DNA of 64,000 bases, taken from Gimesia alba (lineage in GTDB: Bacteria; Planctomycetota; Planctomycetia; Planctomycetales; Planctomycetaceae). Both the position numbers and the translations under genes were made by a program. Each line of letters starts with the position of its first letter. Position 1 is the stretch's first letter. Below, piece by piece: positions 1 to 9,816 of the stretch. Under the pieces are notes generated by a model. The model had not been told where the DNA came from. It worked only from the letters and a program-made list of their open reading frames with translations, and did not search any database. The DNA lies in the NCBI RefSeq assembly GCF_007744675.1, contig NZ_CP036269.1:2459546-2523545 (forward strand), in the 5' to 3' direction.

Positions 1-2631
1 GGGAATCGTATTCTTGTCTGTTTGCTGCTGTTCTTATCTGTGTCTCTTGGTTCTCTTCCCGCTGCGACTCCCCGCGTTTCCCGTGATCTGCAGGTCTTGT
101 ACACATTTGATGCTGGAAAGGGAGACGTGGTCCGCGATCGTTCTGGTGTCGGGCAGCCGCTCGATTTGAAAATTGAGAAGCCAGCCGCCGTGCATTGGAA
201 GAAGGGAGCACTGGTCGTTCGGAAGTCCACAAAAATCAGTTCGACGATACCAGCCAGGAAAATTATTAACTCGATCAAACGGGCGAATGGCTTGACCGTT
301 GAAGCATGGCTCAAGCCTGCGAACGATCGACAGAAAGGTCCAGCTCGGATCATTTCTCTTTCCGGAAATCCCAGTAAAAGAAATCTGACACTGGGACAGG
401 AAGGGAAACAGTATGACGTACGATTACGCACGACTTCGACCAGTGTGAATGGAAATCCTTCCACCGCGACACCAGACAAATTTGTGAAAACCGTGTTGAC
501 GCATGTCGTTTATACCCGTGATGCGGGAGGGACTGCCCGGATTTATATCAATGGGCAGCAACAGGCTAAGCAGAAGGTCTTCGGCAAACTCAGAAACTGG
601 GACAAAGATTTTGGTCTGATCCTGGCAAATGAAAAGACGGGAGATCGTCCCTGGTTGGGTGAATTGCATCTGGTGGCGCTTTTCAGTCGGGCCTTAACCG
701 ACGGTGAAGTGAAACAGAATTTCCGGGCGGGAGCGACATCAAAGGTGGACAGCGCACAAACCAAAGCAGCGCTTGCCGCGGCACAGGCACGGTATGAGTT
801 TGAAACGCAGGTCGCTCCGTTACTCGCACGGAACTGCCTGGATTGTCACGATTCGGCAGCGAAGAAAGGTCGGCTCGATTTATCACGTAAGGCGGCCGCC
901 TTTGCGGGGGGAGAAAGCGGAAAAGCAATTGTCCCCGGAAAAACCGGGGACAGCCTGTTGTGGGAACAGATCAAATCCGGGGCGATGCCTCCGGAGGGAG
1001 AGCCGCTGACGAATCAGGAGAAAAACATACTCAAACAGTGGATTGACAAGGGGGCGGTCTGGTCGGTCGAACTGATTGATCCGGCCGTTTATGTGTATGA
1101 GGGCCGCGCGGGGGCAGTCTGGTTACAGCGACTGACGATTCCCGAGTATATCGAAACTGTCCGAAGTGCGGTCGGCGTAGATATTGCTCAGGAAGCCCAT
1201 GCGCTGTTACCTCCTGACTTGCGGGCCGATGGCTTCAGCAATACGGCTTATAATCTCAATGTGGATCTCAAACATGTGGAGATCTATGCCCGCCTCGCCG
1301 AGATCATAGTAGATCGAATGGATGTGATGAAGTTTGCGTCGCGCTTTTCGAAAAGCCGGAAACTTTCCACCGATGATACGATGCGAAAGTTCATCGCCGA
1401 CATGGGGAAATGGATTTTGCGCGGGCCGCTCGATGATCGTGAGGTGACGACATATAGCGGCATTGCAACAACGGTGGCCAGTGCAGGTGGCGATTACCAG
1501 GAAGCAGTCCGTCTGACAATTGAAGCGATGTTGCAGTCGCCCCGGTTCATTTACCGGATCGAAAATCAACGCGGCGATGGCAGTGCCTGGCCCGTGGATG
1601 AGTACGAGCTCGCATCTCGCATGAGCTATATCATCTGGGGCGGACCACCGGACCGGGAACTGATGCGGGCGGCCGACGCGGGCGAACTGCACGACCGCGG
1701 CCTGATTGAAAAACAGGCACGCCGGATGTTACAGGACCCGCGGGCCGTGAATCGTTCTTTGCAGTTTCTTTCGGAATGGTTGAATCTGGATCGGCTGGAC
1801 AATCTTCGTCCTGATCGTAAGAAGTTTCCGAACTGGAACGAAGCACTTGCAGCCGACATGCGCGAAGAAACACAGGCCTTTTTCAAAGAGATCATCTGGG
1901 AGCAGAACCGGCCACTGGCAGATCTGTTGAACGCCCAGCTGACTTTTGCCACGCCTGATCTCGCAGCCCACTATGGTCTCAAGCCGAAAGGTCCCGGACT
2001 CAAACGCTATGATCTGTCTTCCATTCCGGCAAGGGGAGGCTTGCTCACACAGGGAAGCGTGCTGACGGTAGGAGGAGACGAAGCGTCTATGGTCACGCGA
2101 GGTTTGTTTGTGATGCAGGGAGTCCTGCGTGGTGTTGTGAAAGATCCGCCGCCCGGTCTTGACATCACGCCTGTGCCTTCGAAGCCGGGATTGTCCCAAC
2201 GTCGGATTGCAGAACAGCGGCTGGCAAATGAATCCTGCAGTGGTTGCCATATCCGATTTGAGCCGCTGGCATTCGGTCTGGAGAAGTTCGACGGCCTGGG
2301 AGCCTTTCATGAAAAAGACGAACATGGCAATCAATTACGTGAGGATGGAGAAATATTGTTTCCCGGCGCGGCAAAACCGGTTGCTTATCAGACAAGTGCT
2401 GCGTTGATGAATCTGCTGGCAGAGAGTCCGCGGGTTCAGAAATCGATTACCTGGAAAGTCACGCAATTTGCATTAGGTCGGCCCCTGGTTGCGGCAGACG
2501 CGCGGATACTGGATCAGATTCATCAAGCCACCCAGAAAAATGGGGGCACCTATGCCAGTTTGATGACCGCGATTGTATTGAGTGATCTGGTGCTGAAGAC
2601 AAAAACGGAACCCCATTCATCGGAGAAGTGA
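1..2631 (+). CDS. LamG / planctomycete cytochrome (DUF1587-DUF1592-DUF1588-DUF1585) protein, 5' partial
   Basis: The reading frame is open to the first base. The first start-like codon inside the window is TTG at 22, and the seven upstream codons look like the charged start of a signal peptide, so the true start probably lies outside. After a hydrophobic signal segment comes a LamG/concanavalin-A-like domain (about residues 20-240 counted from the TTG). A PSCyt1 haem motif CLDCH follows at about 272-276, then DUF1587/1592/1588/1585 modules with a second CxxCH (CSGCH) near residue 739. These secreted proteins are typical of Planctomycetota, and their function is unproven. They are presumed c-type haem proteins of large-polymer degradation or surface redox systems. 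The next gene (DUF1552) follows at once, which is the usual two-gene pairing. Confidence 0.9.
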   Translation, partial: GNRILVCLLLFLSVSLGSLPAATPRVSRDLQVLYTFDAGKGDVVRDRSGVGQPLDLKIEKPAAVHWKKGALVVRKSTKISSTIPARKIINSIKRANGLTVEAWLKPANDRQKGPARIISLSGNPSKRNLTLGQEGKQYDVRLRTTSTSVNGNPSTATPDKFVKTVLTHVVYTRDAGGTARIYINGQQQAKQKVFGKLRNWDKDFGLILANEKTGDRPWLGELHLVALFSRALTDGEVKQNFRAGATSKVDSAQTKAALAAAQARYEFETQVAPLLARNCLDCHDSAAKKGRLDLSRKAAAFAGGESGKAIVPGKTGDSLLWEQIKSGAMPPEGEPLTNQEKNILKQWIDKGAVWSVELIDPAVYVYEGRAGAVWLQRLTIPEYIETVRSAVGVDIAQEAHALLPPDLRADGFSNTAYNLNVDLKHVEIYARLAEIIVDRMDVMKFASRFSKSRKLSTDDTMRKFIADMGKWILRGPLDDREVTTYSGIATTVASAGGDYQEAVRLTIEAMLQSPRFIYRIENQRGDGSAWPVDEYELASRMSYIIWGGPPDRELMRAADAGELHDRGLIEKQARRMLQDPRAVNRSLQFLSEWLNLDRLDNLRPDRKKFPNWNEALAADMREETQAFFKEIIWEQNRPLADLLNAQLTFATPDLAAHYGLKPKGPGLKRYDLSSIPARGGLLTQGSVLTVGGDEASMVTRGLFVMQGVLRGVVKDPPPGLDITPVPSKPGLSQRRIAEQRLANESCSGCHIRFEPLAFGLEKFDGLGAFHEKDEHGNQLREDGEILFPGAAKPVAYQTSAALMNLLAESPRVQKSITWKVTQFALGRPLVAADARILDQIHQATQKNGGTYASLMTAIVLSDLVLKTKTEPHSSEK

Positions 2632-2633
2632 GA

Positions 2634-4061
2634 ATGATGAAACGAGCGATCAACCGGCGGACACTGCTCCGGAGCATGGGGGCAGCGACGATAGGACTGC
2701 CGTTACTGGAAGAAATGCTGGATTCCCCGGTAGCAGCAGCTCCCGAGAAAACGGTCCCAGTCAGGGCATTCAACGTCTTCTTTGGGCTGGGGATACCCGC
2801 GCCACTGCAGACCGAAGGTTATGAGGGCGTGATGGAACCGCTCAAGCCGTTAAAAGACAAACTGCTGATTATGCGGAACGTCGACCAGATCCGCTGTGAT
2901 GAGAAGGGGATCAACGCACACTACGATGGTGCCTCCGGTGCGTTTACAGCCGAACCTCCCAATGGCGAGGCGCGGTCAGGAGGGCCTTCGATCGATCAGG
3001 TGATTCGTAAAACTCACTATCCAAAAGGCTTACCCACCGGTATGGTGCCGACATTGATTGGGGGAACGTTTTTCCGGCGCAGTCGCGTGGGACGTTATGT
3101 GCATAGTTATAATCAGGATTGTACTGTCGCCGCCACAATGCAGGAAAAACCACGCGATCTGTTTGATCGGGTCTTTGGTTCGATTGCACTCTCGGGTGAT
3201 GAATCGGATGTGAGACGCAAACGGCTCAAGCGGAGTGTGCTGGATTCGGTCGTTGCGGACTACAAGTATTATACCGGCGCGAATTCGCCACTCGGGTCCG
3301 CTTCCAAGTCGCGCGTTGCCGATCACCTTGATCGCATTCGTGAATTCGAACAGCGTGCCTTTGCTTTAAAGAACAAAAATCCGAACGCACCAAAGCTGCC
3401 ACCCCGTTCACAGATTCTTCACGGCGGTCCGGCAGACCCCGGTGGGATGGGCGTTGATATCACGCTGGATGAACTGTCGACTGAATGGCGTTTGATGGCC
3501 GACTTGTATGCACTGGCAATTCAAATGGATCGGACCCGGTTTGGGGCGCTGACTTTTCTGGCCGCGGGAGAACGGATTCGATTGACGGGCGACTATGAAT
3601 ATGACGGCAAAAAAATCTGGCATTTTGATGATGCCCGCCAGCAGAAGGCTTCGGGTGACAAGGGCTGCAGCCACGAATGGTGGCACAAGTTCAACGAGAA
3701 GAAGAAAAATGAAGCACTGCGGGCGCATGCCCATATGAAGATGCGTGAGATCGCTTACTTCCTGCAACGGCTGAATGATGCTGATTCCAGAGAGGCCAAT
3801 GGGCGAACGATTCTGGAAAATTCGCTGATTACGATTTCTACCGAGTCAGGCGATGGCCGTCACAATGATGTGAAACGCGAATTGTCGGGTGTATTCCACG
3901 CGATTACCGGCGCCAATGGCCGATTCAAAACGGGTGAAATCATGGATGTCGGGGCGGAAGGGATCGATGTTTACAATACGATGCTGGCGGGAATGGATGT
4001 CAAAGACCGGCTCGGCCCTCTGAAACGCGAGTCAAATTCCATCGATTCGATCCGGGCTTAA
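2634..4061 (+). CDS. DUF1552 domain protein, Tat-exported
   Basis: The protein has about 475 residues. A GTG overlaps the previous stop at 2628, but ATG at 2634 (or 2637) fits better because a GGAG ribosome site at 2622-2625 sits eight bases upstream. The N-terminus carries a twin-arginine motif (NRRTLLRSMG) followed by a hydrophobic stretch and Ala-rich cleavage region, so export by the Tat route is likely. The body matches DUF1552, the constant partner of DUF1592-type cytochromes, and resembles the DUF1501/sulfatase-like fold group. It is translationally coupled to the upstream cytochrome gene. No biochemical activity is known for the family. Confidence 0.9.
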   Translation: MMKRAINRRTLLRSMGAATIGLPLLEEMLDSPVAAAPEKTVPVRAFNVFFGLGIPAPLQTEGYEGVMEPLKPLKDKLLIMRNVDQIRCDEKGINAHYDGASGAFTAEPPNGEARSGGPSIDQVIRKTHYPKGLPTGMVPTLIGGTFFRRSRVGRYVHSYNQDCTVAATMQEKPRDLFDRVFGSIALSGDESDVRRKRLKRSVLDSVVADYKYYTGANSPLGSASKSRVADHLDRIREFEQRAFALKNKNPNAPKLPPRSQILHGGPADPGGMGVDITLDELSTEWRLMADLYALAIQMDRTRFGALTFLAAGERIRLTGDYEYDGKKIWHFDDARQQKASGDKGCSHEWWHKFNEKKKNEALRAHAHMKMREIAYFLQRLNDADSREANGRTILENSLITISTESGDGRHNDVKRELSGVFHAITGANGRFKTGEIMDVGAEGIDVYNTMLAGMDVKDRLGPLKRESNSIDSIRA

Positions 4062-4113
4062 GGACTGTATGGGATTCATTGAAGATTCAACGTGAGTACT
4101 ATTTATAAAGGTT

Positions 4114-7100
4114 TTAGCTGATTACCTGCTGATCAGATTCTACGAGTAGCTCCGACAATTCACGCAACAGGCTTTCTCGCTGGATTGGTTTGTGAAGCAC
4201 TTTCCAGGGACCTGAACCGCTGGGGTTCAACTGCACCTGTTTGGGAGTATAGCCTGAAATGAAGAGGACCGGAATTTCGGGGCGTTCCTCTCTGATTTTT
4301 TCTACCACGCCATCGCCATTCAGGTCTGGTAATACGACATCAGAGACGACTGCGATAAAGTGTGACGGTGTTTCTTTCCAGATCGCCAGTGCCTTGGTCG
4401 CGTTTTCCGCTTCGATGACCTGATAACCATCCCGTTCCAGCATGTCCCGCAGCGCTTTGCTGACCCTCCGGTCGTCTTCAATCAGCAGGATCGTACCAGA
4501 TACTTTCTGTGGAGTGGTCTGTTTTGTCAGGATGGGCTGCTCGATGCTTTGACTATCGGATTTGGGAAGAAATAATCGAAAGCAGGTTCCGACTCCCGGT
4601 GTACTCTCCAATTCGATGAAACCTCCATGGAGCTCGACAATCTCTTTGACTGAGGTCAGTCCCAGCCCTGTTCCTTCGCCATGTCTTTTTGTTGTGAAAA
4701 AGGGATCGAAAATGCGCTGCTTCGTTTTTTCGTCCATCCCGCAGCCCGTATCCCGGACCGAGAGTCCGATATAATCTCCAGCAGGCTGTCCCGGAGTGCT
4801 CTCTGATTGGGGAATCGTTTGTTCGAATGTGGAAAAGGTCAGCGTGCCTCCCTCGGCCATCGCATGTCGCGCATTGACCACCAGATTCATGAGAATCTGA
4901 TGCAGATTTCCGGAGTCTGCCAATACAAATCCCAGTGGCTCCTCCAGATCGCATTCAATTTGAATATCTTCGCCGAGGACCCGGGAAAAGAAGGGGAGTG
5001 TCTGGTTGATGAGTTCATTGTAGTGAATCAGCTGCCGATTCGATGAGCGGTTGGAGCTGAATGTCAGTAATTGTCGTGTCAATTCCGTTCCCCGTTCGGC
5101 GGCTTCCTCGATGGAATCTAGTACGGGTTTGATTTCGTCGTTTGGTTGTTCTGCAAGTTGAAGGTTAGCCAGTTCCAGTTCACACGTAATGACAGTCAGG
5201 AGGTTGTTAAAGTCATGTGCGACACCACCGGCAAGGCGACCTAATGCTTCCATTTTCGTGGCTTCACGCATGCGGTCTTCTGCCTGATCCCGTTTGCGTT
5301 CCGCACTACGGCGCTGGAGTACTTCATAACGCAGGACCTCCACGTATCTGACGGTTCCAGCAATCAATACCGTTGCCAGGACTAAAGCGAGCGTTCGAAA
5401 CCAACGCGTTTGCCAGAAGGGGGGATGCACAGTGATACCGAGCGAGACTCCCGCTTCATTCCAGAGACCAGAATTATTCGATCCCTGAATGCGTAGCAGG
5501 TATTGACCGCCCGGCAAACCGGTGTAACGACCTGAGCCATCCTGTGATTCAAACCAGTCTGTGTCAAAGCCTTCGAGTTTAAACCGGTAACGATTCAGGC
5601 CGGGCATTGAATAGCTTAAGGCGGCTGCTTCAAATTCAAAATAATTTTTGGGCCACGCGAGTTCGATATTGTGCACTCGACTGGGAGCGGCATCCAGAGG
5701 CATGGGAACCTGCGCCTGGGTCAGGCTGGTCAGGACCACCGGTGGTATATAGTCATTGGCCTTGAGTTTCTCCGGACGGAAGTGAGTCACGCCGCGCGGG
5801 CCACCAAACCAGAATTCGCCGTCCCGGGTTTTGTGAAATGAGGTTAACAGAAATGAATCTCCCTGCAAGCCTTCTTCCCGCCCGAACACCTGGGGGGGAC
5901 GCTTTCCTGTTGGATCAAAGGCGGTCAGACCATTGGCCGTACTCAACCACAGTCGGTCTCCGTTTTCCAGTATGCCGAGGATCATATTGTCCGAGAGGCC
6001 GTCTTCAACACTAAAGCGTTCGAAGGTCCCCTGTTCTTCGTCGATAAAACGATGTAGTCCATCAGACGTCGCGATCCAGAGCGCACCTTTATGATCTCGA
6101 TGAATCGATTGGATGACGCCGGAATGCAGGCCGCCCGAGCTCTCTGCCCCGTGCCAGTAATGGTCGAAGTTGGTGGCATTCTTCTGCAATCGATCCAGAC
6201 CGTTGTCCGTTCCGATCCAGAGTGTTCCATCATCGTCCTGATGCAATGCGCCATAGCTGGCTGTATTGTTGGCAAGACTTGCCGGGTTTTTAGGATCGTG
6301 GACAAAGCGTGTTGCTTTTCCGGTTTGGGTATCGAAGTGAGCCAGGCCTCCCCCCTGGGTCAAGAGCCAGAGCGAACCGGGGTGGAGATTGTCTTCCATA
6401 ATGCGGCGGATGCAGTTGGATGCGGGGAGACTTTGCGGGTCAGCAGGGTCGTGGCTGTAGCGGGCTAGAACTTGCTCTGACTTTCGATCAAAGTGGAGCA
6501 GATCGCCGCCATAGATGGCAATCCAGAACTGTTGGCGACTGTCTTCGGCGAAAGCGGAGACGAGCTGGTTTTTCAGTTGTGAATCGGCGACAGGCGTCGC
6601 AGTCCCTTTTTTTTGATCGAATTTTCGAAGCCCTGCGATTGTACCGAGCCACATGGTTCCTGCTTGATCTTCATAAATGGGAAGTAGTCCGCTTCCCAGT
6701 GTTGCCAGATCGAATCCCATGCTATTGGGGTCGAATTTGACCAGCCCATCCAGGCTCACAATCCAGAAAATTCCTGATGCATCTTCGAAAACAGTGCGGG
6801 CACCACGCTGAGAGAGTCCACCCGAAGTGGGGCCGAAGCGGGTAAAGGTACTCTGATCCGGATCAAGGCGTGACAGTCTGGCCACGCCATTAAAAGTGGT
6901 GATCCAGAGCGCACCCTCTCGATCTTCATGCACGCTGGTGACAACAGGGCCGCCCAGAGTATGAGGGTTGTTTGGTTCAAACGGAAAATGAGTCATGTCG
7001 CGGGACCGGGGATCAAAACGATCCAGTCCTTCCTGGGTACCGATCCATAGCCTTTGTTGGCTGTCCTCAAAGATCGACCAGACTTGAGAGCTATTGAGTC

Positions 7101-7926
7101 CATCAGTCACACCAATGTGCAGATCGACTTTGCCTGATGCCGGATCGAAGCGGGCGGCACCTCCGCCGAACGTTGCCAGTAACAGTTTTCCATTGTGGTC
7201 TTTGGCAATTTTGTAAACATTATCATGTGGGATCGTATTGGCATCCTGATTGGAATGACGGTAACACAGCACCTCGTTTGTTGCTGGATTGAACTTCAGC
7301 AGTCCTTCACCGTTTGTGCCGATCCAAAGTTGGCCGTTTTCAGCTCCCTGCAGTATCCAGATGCCTGCTTTGCCTGAATGGTGGGGACCTGCGGGGATGG
7401 GAACGTGAGAAAAACGCCCGGTGTTTTTGTCATACCGATTCAAGCCGCTGAGCGTACCGATCCAGATCACACCGTCTAAATCTTCGTAGAGAGACGTGAC
7501 ATTACTGCCAGTCAGCTCACCGGAACTGGCGGAAAATCGTTTGAGGTGACGGCTGTCATAGCGATAGAGTCCACCTCCAAAAGTGCCAATCCAGATATAC
7601 CCGTCCCGGTCCTGCAAACAGGCTCCGGATAACTCAGCGCCAATTTCTACCGCCCGCTCGAAGTCGGGCCGTTCGGCCAGCGCAGGTGTATTTGAGAGCC
7701 GCTTATCACGGCTGCGGTGCGTCTGTTCTGGTTGTTCTTCAAATTTGGGTGCCGTTATCTGACGATCTATGCTCCAGGGGAGCAGGATGCTTACCGTCAG
7801 ACCAAGAAAGAAGATGATCAGGCTTGCTTTCATGATAAACAGTATAAGCTTCGGTGGGAGGGAAGAAAGCCCATGATCAGCAGAAATGGATACTGTCTGC
7901 CAAAAAAATGACAAGAACCTACTCAT
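4114..7926 (-). CDS. Two-component hybrid histidine kinase with 14-blade periplasmic propeller
   Basis: A 1270-residue hybrid sensor kinase. After an N-terminal membrane segment come about 14 two-component-regulator propeller repeats of the form IWIGT..GL.RFD (roughly residues 65-730), enough for two seven-bladed propellers. A Y_Y_Y domain follows (about 755-830), then a second membrane helix (about 845-865). The HisKA phosphoacceptor is in VAHDFNN, and the HATPase shows the N box (NLVVNARHA) and the GTGLGL box. A C-terminal receiver has its phospho-Asp in VVSDVVLPD. Unlike Bacteroides polysaccharide sensors it has no AraC-type DNA-binding output, so the signal must leave by phosphotransfer. 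ATG at 7833, just before the membrane helix, is an alternative start. The ligand is unknown; oligosaccharides are the usual ligands of propeller sensors. Confidence 0.93.
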   Translation of the reverse strand: MSRFLSFFWQTVSISADHGLSSLPPKLILFIMKASLIIFFLGLTVSILLPWSIDRQITAPKFEEQPEQTHRSRDKRLSNTPALAERPDFERAVEIGAELSGACLQDRDGYIWIGTFGGGLYRYDSRHLKRFSASSGELTGSNVTSLYEDLDGVIWIGTLSGLNRYDKNTGRFSHVPIPAGPHHSGKAGIWILQGAENGQLWIGTNGEGLLKFNPATNEVLCYRHSNQDANTIPHDNVYKIAKDHNGKLLLATFGGGAARFDPASGKVDLHIGVTDGLNSSQVWSIFEDSQQRLWIGTQEGLDRFDPRSRDMTHFPFEPNNPHTLGGPVVTSVHEDREGALWITTFNGVARLSRLDPDQSTFTRFGPTSGGLSQRGARTVFEDASGIFWIVSLDGLVKFDPNSMGFDLATLGSGLLPIYEDQAGTMWLGTIAGLRKFDQKKGTATPVADSQLKNQLVSAFAEDSRQQFWIAIYGGDLLHFDRKSEQVLARYSHDPADPQSLPASNCIRRIMEDNLHPGSLWLLTQGGGLAHFDTQTGKATRFVHDPKNPASLANNTASYGALHQDDDGTLWIGTDNGLDRLQKNATNFDHYWHGAESSGGLHSGVIQSIHRDHKGALWIATSDGLHRFIDEEQGTFERFSVEDGLSDNMILGILENGDRLWLSTANGLTAFDPTGKRPPQVFGREEGLQGDSFLLTSFHKTRDGEFWFGGPRGVTHFRPEKLKANDYIPPVVLTSLTQAQVPMPLDAAPSRVHNIELAWPKNYFEFEAAALSYSMPGLNRYRFKLEGFDTDWFESQDGSGRYTGLPGGQYLLRIQGSNNSGLWNEAGVSLGITVHPPFWQTRWFRTLALVLATVLIAGTVRYVEVLRYEVLQRRSAERKRDQAEDRMREATKMEALGRLAGGVAHDFNNLLTVITCELELANLQLAEQPNDEIKPVLDSIEEAAERGTELTRQLLTFSSNRSSNRQLIHYNELINQTLPFFSRVLGEDIQIECDLEEPLGFVLADSGNLHQILMNLVVNARHAMAEGGTLTFSTFEQTIPQSESTPGQPAGDYIGLSVRDTGCGMDEKTKQRIFDPFFTTKRHGEGTGLGLTSVKEIVELHGGFIELESTPGVGTCFRLFLPKSDSQSIEQPILTKQTTPQKVSGTILLIEDDRRVSKALRDMLERDGYQVIEAENATKALAIWKETPSHFIAVVSDVVLPDLNGDGVVEKIREERPEIPVLFISGYTPKQVQLNPSGSGPWKVLHKPIQRESLLRELSELLVESDQQVIS

Positions 7927-8041
7927 GAGAAAGGCTTGCCGATTTCTATAGCAGATGGGGGCTTAGAGTCGACATCTAGATGAGCAGATCAAGAATGAAA
8001 TCTTCCAGGAATTCGAATCAGGTCGAGCTTGGGAATTCAAT

Positions 8042-9748
8042 TTAACTTGTGAAAAATGTGAACAGCTTTTGGACGGTAGTGGGCAGGCAGATTGCAGCAC
8101 CAGGCTTAAACAGAGAAGCATCTTTGTAATGGCGAACGATGCCAACGGAATCAGGCAAGTTCTGTGATTCGATAAACTCGCGAAGATGTTTATTGCCCAG
8201 CGAGACGCCGTCAATCAGATTCAAGTGGGCTAGTTCGAGTTGTTGATCATGAATATTCAGGCCGAGTGAGTTGAGCAGGGGGAATAGTAAGTCTGACGTG
8301 GTTGCGGCTGTGGAAATATATTCAATCAGTGTTGCGATCTTCGGTAAAATCTGGTCTGACTCCAAATCCGGTTGAAGCGGCTGGGGGAGACTTTCAAAAA
8401 TACATGCTTCTTGAATTAAGCCAAGTGTTCTCTGGACCGAAGGCATATTCAGTTTATTTAATACGGCTCTGCGAGGGATATCAATAATATCACAGGGCTC
8501 CCACAGCGACATTGCAATCCGTGAAAGCAGCAGTGAAAGCTTGACGATTTCGATATTTTGACGTGCAGGATCGGGTAAAGAAATCATTTCATCAAACGTA
8601 CGGGTGAGATGTTCTAACGGTAATCTGGATGTTGCAGGAATGCGCCACGTTGAGCAAAAACGGGCAGCAATCTGTCCATAAGAGAGACCAAAAGCGGCTT
8701 CTTCTGCTAAATCAAGTGACTCGCCGGTTGCCTGGCAGTGTTCTGTCAATTCACGATGTTCTTCCGGGAAGAGTGTTGCCAGAATAATGCGACCGATCGG
8801 ATGGAGTAATGCACACAGAAATGCAGAGCCATCGGAATTGGTGAACTGCGTCTTTTCAATGATTCGAACGGTTTTACTGGCGGCCAGACTTCGTTTCCAG
8901 AGCAGATCACAATTGATCCAGGGCGCGCTGCAGCTGGTCAACGCCAGTTTCGCACCCGACATGATGGCCAGCTCTCCAATCCGTTGGCATCCCAGTAGTA
9001 AGATCGCCTTTTCCAGATCGACCGTTTCATTGCTCTCAGAGATACTATCATCTGAATTCGCAAGATTGAGAATTTCCGTTGTCAGGGCTTCATCCTGCTC
9101 AATGAGTTGAGCGAGTTCCTCCACACTGACATTTTCCCGCGAAGCCAGCGAGTACACATCAAAGGGAACGTGAGACAGAGGGAAAAAAGTGTCAAGTTGG
9201 GACATGTGTTGATAGACTTTGGTCGGTGAAATCCGAATTCCGTTTGTCAGATTGCTTTTGACAGGCAGCATTTCATTTGTGTTTTTTTTATTTTCTAAAT
9301 TGGCCTTATTGGGACTGATGTCTTCACCTTCCCGTTTTTCACGACGTCGTTCCGCCAGGCCGCGCGCTTTAGATGCCAGTAGTTCATAATCGGTCGGTTT
9401 GAAAGAAATGTCATCGACTCCACGTAAAGTCATGTCTCTCGTTAAATTGGGATCTTTAATCGCAGTATGAACCATCACCACAGGACGGAATTCTTGTTCC
9501 AGCAATTCGACCGCGAGAGAATGTCCATTCTTGTTCGGCATGTGCAAGTCTGTCATGACGAGGTCGTACGGCTTTTGGTTGAGTAAAGCCAGTGCATGGA
9601 CTCCATCAGTCGCCGTATTACAGATGAAACCTTCCTGAGTCAGCGCATAAGAAACCATACGACAAACGATTTTATCGTCATCGGCGACTAATGCGCGAAA
9701 TTCCATTGTTTGAGATGTAGCACTCATGATTCGTTCCAGTAGCAGCAT
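8042..9748 (-). CDS. Response regulator with HDOD output domain
   Basis: A 568-residue protein. The N-terminal receiver (about residues 15-135) has acidic residues VADDD and the phosphoacceptor Asp in VMTDLHMPN. A central charged linker leads to an HDOD domain (about 185-400), the HD-related module that signals without the full catalytic HD pair. The C-terminal 150 residues are unassigned. Start codons at 9748, 9727 and 9706 are all possible; none has a clearly better ribosome site. It lies between two large hybrid kinases on the same strand, which suggests that it receives phosphate from one of them. HDOD receivers in other bacteria act in motility, cell cycle and biofilm control; the role here is inferred only. 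Confidence 0.9.
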   Translation of the reverse strand: MLLLERIMSATSQTMEFRALVADDDKIVCRMVSYALTQEGFICNTATDGVHALALLNQKPYDLVMTDLHMPNKNGHSLAVELLEQEFRPVVMVHTAIKDPNLTRDMTLRGVDDISFKPTDYELLASKARGLAERRREKREGEDISPNKANLENKKNTNEMLPVKSNLTNGIRISPTKVYQHMSQLDTFFPLSHVPFDVYSLASRENVSVEELAQLIEQDEALTTEILNLANSDDSISESNETVDLEKAILLLGCQRIGELAIMSGAKLALTSCSAPWINCDLLWKRSLAASKTVRIIEKTQFTNSDGSAFLCALLHPIGRIILATLFPEEHRELTEHCQATGESLDLAEEAAFGLSYGQIAARFCSTWRIPATSRLPLEHLTRTFDEMISLPDPARQNIEIVKLSLLLSRIAMSLWEPCDIIDIPRRAVLNKLNMPSVQRTLGLIQEACIFESLPQPLQPDLESDQILPKIATLIEYISTAATTSDLLFPLLNSLGLNIHDQQLELAHLNLIDGVSLGNKHLREFIESQNLPDSVGIVRHYKDASLFKPGAAICLPTTVQKLFTFFTS

Positions 9749-9816
9749 TTCCGCTGCTGATTGAATAGATTAACTTAATGTGTCACACAACGGTTCGTTT
9801 AGAACTGTTCATTGAA

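Noticed and set aside
1729..2334. Long minus-strand open frame opposite the first cytochrome gene
   Set aside because: It mirrors the codon pattern of the real gene on the other strand, has no ribosome site and no protein-like domain. Similar antisense frames occur opposite most genes here.
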